A stretch of 14,713 nt of DNA, from assembly GCA_903854795.1 (NCBI GenBank), contig CAINXF010000140.1, positions 1 to 14,713 of the forward strand, given 5' to 3'. This DNA is from Candidatus Kerfeldbacteria bacterium (GTDB lineage Bacteria; Patescibacteriota; Patescibacteriia; SBBC01). Of this stretch, positions 6,003-12,700 are shown one piece after another (the first letter of the stretch is position 1; each line of letters starts with the position of its first letter). The notes below the pieces were generated by a model. It was not told the origin of the DNA and made no database searches. It saw only the letters and a program-made list of their open reading frames with translations. The translations under genes and the position numbers were made by a program.

Positions 6003-7243
6003 TTGATGAAATTCTTAAATACGCCTCTCAGACGATTGGTAACCGCCTTGACCGATGAGAAGTCAGGTGACTTGCTGAATAGGCCAGCTCGATCCTGCAT
6101 GCTCGCGCCCCATGCGACGAGACCAAGCGCGGTGGTAAAGGTCGGGCTATTCACCTTGTCGATGGCGGTGACGATGTTCTGCGGAAGACCGACCGAGGCC
6201 GGCAACCGGAATATCTTCTTTGCGACATCGAGGATGCCGGTAAGCTGGGCCCCCCCGCCGGTCAATACGATACCGGCAGGCAACATGCCCGAACGGTCGA
6301 TCGACTGCAACTCCTTATCGACCATCTTGAAAATCTCCTCGAGACGGGCCTCGATGATCTCCGCGACATGTTTCCGTGATACGACGGTTTCCTCACCGCC
6401 TTCGAACTCCGCGAGATTCACGTCCTCACGCTTACCGACCGATTCAGGCAATGCCGAGCCAACATGGATCTTAACTTGCTCGGCGAGGTCGATCGACGTC
6501 CGCAGTCCGATAGCGATATCGTTCGTGAGGTGACCAGCGCCAACCGGTAACACCTTCACATGGAGCACGTCGCCTTCCTCGAACACGACCACGCTTGTCG
6601 TGGAACCACCGATGTTGACGAGTGCAACGCCAAGCTCCTTCTGACGTTTCGTGAGTGCGGATTCAGCGGCTGCCATGGCACCGAGCACGATATCGTCGAT
6701 CGATAAGCCGGTCCTGAACACCGTCTTCTCTATGCTCTTGATCTGCCCGGAGAGTCCTTGGATGATCTGTGTGTCAACCTCGAGCCGCATGCCGGTCATA
6801 CCGACGGGATCCTTGATGCCACGCTGGTTATCCACGGCGAACGTGCGCGGAATCACATGGAGGATCTGGTAATTCGGGGGCGTCGCGACGGTCTGCGCCG
6901 CTTCGACGACGCGATCGATGTCGTCTTCCTTTATCTCGCCATCCGCGCGTGAGACCGCGACCACACCATGACTCTCAAGCGAAGTGATGTGCGTCCCGCC
7001 GATGCCGACGAACGCGTGGTGCGTGGGGATGCCGGTCATGCGCTCGACGGTCTCGAGCGACTGCGAGATTGCACTGACCGCATCCTCGATGCTCGTCACT
7101 GAACCCCGGGAAATACCGTGCGCCTCATGTTCCGCCGCACCGACAATATGCACCGATGAGGAATTGGGCTGGATCTGACCGACGGCGACGCGGATGTTCA
7201 TTGAGCCAATATCGAGACCGGTGATGAATGATTCTTTTGCCAT
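5999..7243 (-). CDS. ftsA: Cell division protein FtsA
   Basis: The 414-residue actin-like ATPase tethers FtsZ filaments to the inner face of the membrane and recruits later division proteins. The phosphate-1 motif GLDIGSMNIRVAVG (9-22), phosphate-2 motif VALVNIGGSTTSVVVF (206-221) and adenosine motif AGIVLTGGGAQLTGI (323-337) are all present, with the SHS2-type 1C domain between the first two (about 85-165). The last 15 residues, VTNRLRGVFKNFIK, form the amphipathic membrane-targeting helix. Length is standard. Its start lies 2 bp after the dgkA stop and its TGA overlaps the next start by 4 bp. No Shine-Dalgarno sequence is seen before the ATG (CTATCCTAGCT), which fits translation by coupling to dgkA. 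Confidence 0.97.
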   Translation of the reverse strand: MAKESFITGLDIGSMNIRVAVGQIQPNSSSVHIVGAAEHEAHGISRGSVTSIEDAVSAISQSLETVERMTGIPTHHAFVGIGGTHITSLESHGVVAVSRADGEIKEDDIDRVVEAAQTVATPPNYQILHVIPRTFAVDNQRGIKDPVGMTGMRLEVDTQIIQGLSGQIKSIEKTVFRTGLSIDDIVLGAMAAAESALTKRQKELGVALVNIGGSTTSVVVFEEGDVLHVKVLPVGAGHLTNDIAIGLRTSIDLAEQVKIHVGSALPESVGKREDVNLAEFEGGEETVVSRKHVAEIIEARLEEIFKMVDKELQSIDRSGMLPAGIVLTGGGAQLTGILDVAKKIFRLPASVGLPQNIVTAIDKVNSPTFTTALGLVAWGASMQDRAGLFSKSPDFSSVKAVTNRLRGVFKNFIK

Positions 7244-7245
7244 AG

Positions 7246-7602
7246 CTAGGATAGACGAGTGATGAGTAAAGGAATAAAGATGAGTGCGCCCACGAGGATT
7301 GCTGAGAGAGCTGCGACGAGCACCGCGGCCGCCATGAGGTCTTTGACGATGCCGGCATAGTGGTGCACGCGGGGTTGGAACATGTCCACGACCCGCTCGA
7401 ACACGGTATTCACTATTTCAAGGGCGATGACTGACGCGATCGCGGTGATGATGAAGAGCCATTGCGTCGCGCTGATGTGGAGCGCCCATGCCAGCACCAG
7501 GGCGACCGCCGCGAACACGGTATGAATCCGGAAATTACGCTCATGAAGGAAGCTGTAGCGGAGTCCCTCGAGGGCGTGACGGAACGTCGTGGTATATCTC
7601 AT
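7246..7602 (-). CDS. dgkA: DgkA-family diacylglycerol/undecaprenol kinase
   Basis: This 118-residue integral membrane kinase has the family motifs ERNFRIH (21-27), EIVNTVFERVVD (62-73) and AGIVKDLMAAAVL (83-95), with three hydrophobic segments (about 29-42, 45-65 and 88-115). Members phosphorylate diacylglycerol or, in many bacteria, undecaprenol, which recycles the lipid carrier for cell-wall synthesis; the undecaprenol role fits the division-gene setting but the substrate cannot be read from sequence. The ATG overlaps the ybeY TGA by 4 bp (ATGA), and the TAG lies 2 bp before ftsA. The length suits the family. Confidence 0.93.
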   Translation of the reverse strand: MRYTTTFRHALEGLRYSFLHERNFRIHTVFAAVALVLAWALHISATQWLFIITAIASVIALEIVNTVFERVVDMFQPRVHHYAGIVKDLMAAAVLVAALSAILVGALIFIPLLITRLS

Positions 7603-8036
7603 GCGGTACCCGTTGAACGATGGATGAGCGAGGATCCGGAAAGCAGTCGTTGCTCGAGACGCTGCATATGAGCACGGGACGCGGCAGTGCCATGCGTATG
7701 CCCCGCGAGGTGGAGCAGTCCATGGACGATCAGTAGGTCGAGCTCCTCCGCGAGCGGCTGTCCGTAGTGGCGCGCCTGTCGCTTCGCCTGTGGCACCGAG
7801 ATCACGATCTCCCCGAGCATGCTGCCGTTGCCGGGGAACGAGAGCACGTCAGTGGTCCCCTGCGCGTGGCGATACCGTCGATTGAACGAACGCATGTCGC
7901 GGTCCCCTACGAACGCGAGTGAAACGGTGACCGCGGTCAGGTCGTAGCCGAGCATACGGAGCGCCGCATGTGCGGTTCGTAGGATCCGCCGACGCGGAAC
8001 CGACAGTGCCGTTGTCGCGCTGACATCACACGGCAT
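7599..8036 (-). CDS. ybeY: Endoribonuclease YbeY (rRNA maturation factor)
   Basis: This 145-residue protein is a single-metal endoribonuclease involved in 16S rRNA 3' maturation and ribosome quality control. The zinc-binding signature HGLLHLAGHTH supplies His105, His109 and His115 with the family spacing H-x3-H-x5-H. The upstream segments RSFNRRYRHAQGTTDVLSFP (49-68) and GEIVIS (75-80) are also typical. The usual GYDH end of the motif is GHTH here, so the conserved Asp before the third His is replaced by Thr. The start is 21 bp after the upstream stop with at most a weak GAG before ATG. It overlaps dgkA by 4 bp, an order often seen next to dgkA in bacteria. Confidence 0.95.
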   Translation of the reverse strand: MPCDVSATTALSVPRRRILRTAHAALRMLGYDLTAVTVSLAFVGDRDMRSFNRRYRHAQGTTDVLSFPGNGSMLGEIVISVPQAKRQARHYGQPLAEELDLLIVHGLLHLAGHTHGTAASRAHMQRLEQRLLSGSSLIHRSTGTA

Positions 8037-8057
8037 AGCTCGTTCGTTTGCTCGCCA

Positions 8058-9215
8058 CTACTGGTTCGTGTTGACCGTGCTGACGTTTGTGTTCGTCGTT
8101 GAAGGGGCGACAAGCCTGAAACTGCGATACATGATCGTGAAGGTCGTTCGGAAATTCACCTTGGTCAACGAATCGGTGTTATAGGTCAAGACGTAGATCT
8201 TTGTCCCCTTCACGAGGTACACCGTGGTCTGATCGAGGCTCATGACACCGTCAAGGCCGTTCGTCGTCGCATCTTTAACAACCGTCGGATCGACACCCGG
8301 ATTGAGGCTCAGGTAGTAGTTCTTTGCGGTAAGCTGCGAAGGGTTATCGAGGACCGAGACCTGGAAGAATTCAGACGTGGCGATGTCCGGCGTAATAATG
8401 ACCGTCTTCTCGTCCGTGGTGGTCGGCTGTACGAGCCAGTTCTTCGGTACCCACATCGCATAGTTGAACGTCGTGTTCGTATAGGTCCTGACCGCAGCGC
8501 ACGTCGCGTCGTCGAGTCGTACGCTCCCGGGTTTCGTCGGGCAATAGCCATTGTAGGACTCACCCTCATACGATCCGTTTGCGAGCTTCCTCATGCCATC
8601 AATAAACCCATCACCATCAGTATCGGGATTGTTCGCATTGGTGCCGTAGACCTGCTCTTCCACGTCCGTGAGACCATCGCTGTCACTGTCGGTCGATGAC
8701 GGCAGTGGCGCACCGATCGTCGACACGCTTGTATTCGTGTTCGTGTTGACGTTCGAGTTAAGATTGGAGTTCGAATTGAGGTTCAGATTCGTGTTGACGT
8801 TCAGATTCAGATTCGTGTTCAAGTTATCGTTCACGTTGATATTCGAGTTCAGAAGGCTATTCGTATTCAAATTCACGTTCGCATTCTGATTCTGATTCAG
8901 GTTCGTGTTAACGTTCTGGTTCGTCTTATTCGTGTTGACCACCGAGGTGTTCTCGTTCTCCGTGTTTTTGTTGGTCATTTTCGTGAAGTAGTACCACGCA
9001 CCCGCACCGAGCGCACCCACGACGACGACGCAAATACCAGCGATCATCAATTTCTTTCCCAAACCACTGGTCCCCTTCCCGCCCGCTGACGGCGTTCCAC
9101 CGGTCGCACCATTATCAAGAAAACGTTCAGGCATCGTATGAATGTCCTGAGGGGGCGTCTGAGGCTGAGGCGTTGGACTTGCGGGTGGCATTTGGACTGG
9201 CTCGTTGTCGAACAT
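8058..9215 (-). CDS. Single-pass membrane protein: Asn-rich linker, TSP3-like repeats, PsbP-like C-terminal domain
   Basis: This 385-residue protein has a Pro-rich cytoplasmic N-terminus (1-50), one transmembrane segment (about 54-77, KKLMIAGICVVVVGALGAGA), and then an outside part. Residues 83-162 are a low-complexity linker alternating Asn with Leu, Val, Thr or Ser. Two Asp-rich calcium-loop motifs follow, DSDSDGLTD (176-184) and DTDGDGFIDG (198-207), as in thrombospondin type 3 repeats. The C-terminal 240-370 region contains FNYAMWVPKNW (250-260) and ends in IMYRSFRLV (361-369), a layout like the PsbP-like domains of candidate-phyla exported proteins (inference). Cys225 and Cys239 flank the start of this domain. 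A good Shine-Dalgarno sequence fixes the start. A surface or envelope role next to the giant exported protein is likely; the exact function is unknown. Confidence 0.88.
   Translation of the reverse strand: MFDNEPVQMPPASPTPQPQTPPQDIHTMPERFLDNGATGGTPSAGGKGTSGLGKKLMIAGICVVVVGALGAGAWYYFTKMTNKNTENENTSVVNTNKTNQNVNTNLNQNQNANVNLNTNSLLNSNINVNDNLNTNLNLNVNTNLNLNSNSNLNSNVNTNTNTSVSTIGAPLPSSTDSDSDGLTDVEEQVYGTNANNPDTDGDGFIDGMRKLANGSYEGESYNGYCPTKPGSVRLDDATCAAVRTYTNTTFNYAMWVPKNWLVQPTTTDEKTVIITPDIATSEFFQVSVLDNPSQLTAKNYYLSLNPGVDPTVVKDATTNGLDGVMSLDQTTVYLVKGTKIYVLTYNTDSLTKVNFRTTFTIMYRSFRLVAPSTTNTNVSTVNTNQ
8730..8969 (-). repeat. Degenerate 6-bp repeat coding the Asn-rich linker
   Basis: The linker codons alternate AAC/AAT with codons for Leu, Val, Thr or Ser, producing a loosely periodic 6-bp DNA repeat over about 240 bp. 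The third positions vary, so the protein pattern is kept while the DNA has drifted, which suggests selection on the linker and not recent slippage. Confidence 0.75.
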
Positions 9216-9223
9216 AGTGTGGT

Positions 9224-9229
9224 CTCCTT
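9224..9229 (-). promoter_or_regulatory. Shine-Dalgarno sequence of the 385-aa gene
   Basis: AAGGAG on the minus strand lies 8 nt before the ATG at 9215. It is the only strong Shine-Dalgarno sequence before a gene in this window, and it confirms the start of the 385-aa protein. Confidence 0.8.
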
Positions 9230-9250
9230 AATTGATTGTTGGGTGGTATA

Positions 9251-9718
9251 TTATTTATTGACGTTGGCGGGCGGAACCGTGGCGAACAGTTTATTACCAG
9301 TGAGCGGATCGATCCCCTGCGCAACCGCCTGACCATCGGTGATGGCGAGCGTCCCGGAATGCGCACTCTTAGGATTCGTATGGTATTTCTTCACTTCATC
9401 AAAATCGGAGAGTCCGTCATGGTCGGTATCGGCATCCGTTGGATTGGTGCCGAGCGTGGCCTCTTCTGCATCTGAAAGGCCGTCATGATCCGCATCCGCT
9501 ACGGTACCACCTGCACCCGTATTGAATTGCCGGTTCGTAGCTGCGGCGTTGGTACGATTGTTATTTACCGAGGAATTCGTTGATGAATCGGATTTTTTCC
9601 AAAAGAACATGTAAGCGGCGGCAACAGCGGCAATCACCACGATTACAACCAGCACTATCATCATTATACGGAAAAAACTGTTTTTTTTCAATGTAATCTC
9701 TTTGTCCGGCTGATCCAT
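9251..9718 (-). CDS. Small membrane-anchored protein with two TSP3-like calcium-binding repeats
   Basis: This 155-residue protein has a short basic N-terminus, a long hydrophobic segment (about 15-40), an Asn/Thr/Ser-rich spacer (43-68) and two Asp-rich loops, DADHDGLSDAEE (75-86) and DADTDHDGLSDFDE (95-108), each with the DxDxDG-type spacing of thrombospondin type 3 or calcium-binding dockerin-like repeats. The C-terminus (GTLAITDGQAVAQGIDPLTG) is not recognised. It starts 3 bp after the stop of the giant exported protein (TAA CCT ATG), so it is probably co-transcribed and perhaps translationally coupled. It and the 385-aa protein share the same anchor-spacer-calcium loop plan and may be related. 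An extracytoplasmic structural role is inferred. Confidence 0.85.
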   Translation of the reverse strand: MDQPDKEITLKKNSFFRIMMIVLVVIVVIAAVAAAYMFFWKKSDSSTNSSVNNNRTNAAATNRQFNTGAGGTVADADHDGLSDAEEATLGTNPTDADTDHDGLSDFDEVKKYHTNPKSAHSGTLAITDGQAVAQGIDPLTGNKLFATVPPANVNK

Positions 9719-9721
9719 AGG

Positions 9722-12700
9722 TTATGGTCCAAAGGAATAATTAAGACAGCTGCAGTCGGAGCCGGTAGGACAGAGGCCCGAAAAATCCGCTGGGACACAT
9801 CTATTTAAGCCGCACCCTCCGTCGTACGTGCAGGGCGTGCCGTTAAACAGCATATCGTGGCTGTGGTCACAGAATGAGGTGATCCACGTTCCAGGGCCAG
9901 TATACTCAAGATGGGTAAATAATTTTGCTCCGACGCCTACGCCGCATGTGCAAAATGTACCATCAATGCATGGCCTGCCAAGAAACGGACCATCGATACA
10001 GGTTTTTGCGGTATACGCCAAGACGTTCGAGGCATTCGGCGAACCAGTGCAGATGAACGTCTTCGTTGCCTCGCTCCAGCAAGTGCCATCCTGCGATTGC
10101 GTGTCAGGACAATTCTCTATCTTATTGATCGGATCGACCGGGAGTGTCTGCTTAAGCGTGCCACCGAGTGTCTGCTGCCACGAGGGCCACGTCGAGAAAG
10201 ACAACCCTGCGATGTACGACCCTGCATCAAGTTTCGGATACGTTCCATTGCCTGACTTGTACTTCCGAAGGTACTGGATGATATCGGAAAGTCCGGCGAT
10301 CCGCTTCAGGTCGCGCTGCACGCATATCTTATCAGAGATTCTCTCTTCCTCAGGGGCCGTAGGATTGCAGATGCCATTCACGTTGTTGTTGAAGAACCAA
10401 CCGTCCAGCAACTGACCGAAAATGTTCACAATCTTCGCGTCGGCTCCGCTCGTATAGGAAATGAGGTAGATCTTCGAACTAAAATGCGAACCATCGAAAT
10501 CGCTCGCACCGACGTATACGGTCGTCCCGTCTCGAACCGCGTCGTATCCATCGACCGTCTGCGGAAGCGTCGCCCTCGGCTTCGCCGCGTACTTCGCGTA
10601 CCATCCTGACGCCGAAAGTCCCTCGACGTTGTTGTAGATCCTGATACCGATAGCGTCCTTGGCGTCCTTGCTTGGCTCCTTGAACAGGAACTCCTTGAGG
10701 AGCGTCGGCGTGCCGGTCGGCTCATACTGGGTGATCGCGGAAGCGGCGAGGTTTGGCAGACCGCCGTCCATACAGTAGCCGAGGTCAAAATGGTAGTCCG
10801 TACATGATGCAGCGCCATTCACGATCGTACAGTTGGCCGCGGTGTCAGTATACCCATACTTACTAGCAGACTGCGGCTTCCACGGGAGATGACAGACGAT
10901 ATTATTGATCGTCGCCGAACCTAGAACGGTCTTCGTCTGACCCACAGGTCCTCCTGCCGATTTAGCGATCGGATTCACCGTTGCAACGAGGAGCGTCCTT
11001 CCCTGTTTCGGCAGCGACTGGATCGTATTCGTGACGAGATTGGACGGTGTCGAGAGTGTGAAATACCCCGGTTTGGCCTTTGACCACGACCATGTCCACT
11101 CCAATATACCGGTCATCTGATCGAGCTCATTGCCATTATCCGAGTAGGCGTGCGCAGTGAACGTATTGCTGCTAAGCGCGCTGGACGGATCGGACGACAT
11201 GAACGTCCACGTCGAGGGAGTCACCCCGACGCGACTGACCTGACACGCGCCGGCCATATTAGCCGTGGTGAACGACCATTTCGTAGTATCGATTGCAACG
11301 CCAGCTGCGCTCCGCACGGTGCCCGAATTAACTTCCGTCACCTGGATGTCATCGCAGTATACGGTGGCACCCTTTCTCGCGAAACAGTTGATGACGAGAC
11401 CCGCGTCTAAACCGCTCGAGTTCCCAAGTGTGAAATCAACGTATTTCCAGCCACTGTCGTAGGGAGCGTCATGGTAAAGGAACAGGCCGCCGTTCGGGTT
11501 GTAAGGGAATGCCGCGTTAGTGTAGAGGTCGTAACCAGACCCCGCGCTGTCACACGCTCCCGGAAGATAAGGAGTAACGTGTATATCTAAATATGCTCGT
11601 GGCCCCCAACACCTTGTGATCAGGCCGCCGCCAGCTTGCTGTGACTTATCTATCTGCTCCCGCGTCCAATTGAACGGTGAGGCCATGTACACATCCCATG
11701 TGTGCGAATAATTCGTCCCGTCATCGACGTACCGCACCCAACCAGTGACATGAAACTTCCGGTTCGCGGTCGTCGACGGCGTGATCACGAGTACACCGTT
11801 ATGCTGACTAGTAACGCCGCTCGGGTTCGCGATGTAGTCGAGCACCATCGAATGGACGCCCGCCGAACCGGGCCGCGGAGGTCCTTGGGTCACGCCATAC
11901 GCGACCGCGATACCTTCCGGCTGCGTGGGCGAGGTCCACTTCTCCAGGTCGACGTTATACCCGAGCACGCCTTTTTCCCCCATTGAGACGGTATAGTGCG
12001 CGTTCCGATCGAGGAGACCGGCATCGATCGTCATCTGCTTCGTGACATCGTTGTATGCGATGCTCTTAAGGGCGATGTCTTCGATACCGGCAGTGCCCGA
12101 GGATATCAGATCCTTGTACAGATGGACGGACGTTTTATTGATCGAGCTGGCGTCCATCGCCTGATCGAACGTCGCGCTGATGAGCGAATTCCGACAGACA
12201 TTGGTCGCGCCGTCCGTCGGGTTCTCTGAGATGACCTTCGGGATCGTTCCGCAACAACCATTCGAGCCGCACCCGTTACCCGCGCCGCACATGGTGTCAT
12301 CGGTACAAGAGATACATCCCGGCGGCTTCACATCAAAATTCGCGACATTGCTCCAGAGTCCGCTCGTGCCGTTCTGAACCGCAACCTCTTTCCGTGCCCA
12401 GATCTTTCCCGCAGGATACGCGTAGGTAAAGGTCATATTATTTTCAATCCCGATAGGCGCCACGGACATGATCTCGGAATCCGACCATGAGGACGTAACG
12501 GCCTCGAGCTCTTTATAGAAGAGTACGCGGCTCGTTCCTTTCGCGTTACCGAAATTCTGGCCGACGATCTTGACCTTCGTCGTCTCCGACCCGGCAATCG
12601 GGTCAAGTCGGCAGATGCCCGGCGTGATCTTCGTAGGATCGACGTTGAATATACCAGCAGGATTGTTCGGCGTCGTGAACGTCTTGCCGTCCCACCGTTG

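Noticed and set aside
5999..8036. TGA read as glycine (as in some candidate phyla)
   Set aside because: ftsA and ybeY both end at TGA in ATGA overlaps at the expected family lengths, and no conserved gene needs read-through of TGA.
8668..8969. Repetitive block that could suggest a CRISPR array or a plus-strand Phe/Arg-rich gene
   Set aside because: The repeat unit is about 6 bp, degenerate and in frame with an Asn-rich linker of the minus-strand gene; there are no spacers.
9672..9690. A/T-only inverted repeat (AAAAAAC/GTTTTTT) as a terminator
   Set aside because: It lies inside the 155-aa coding region, has almost no loop and no G/C in the stem; it is better read as Lys and Phe codons.
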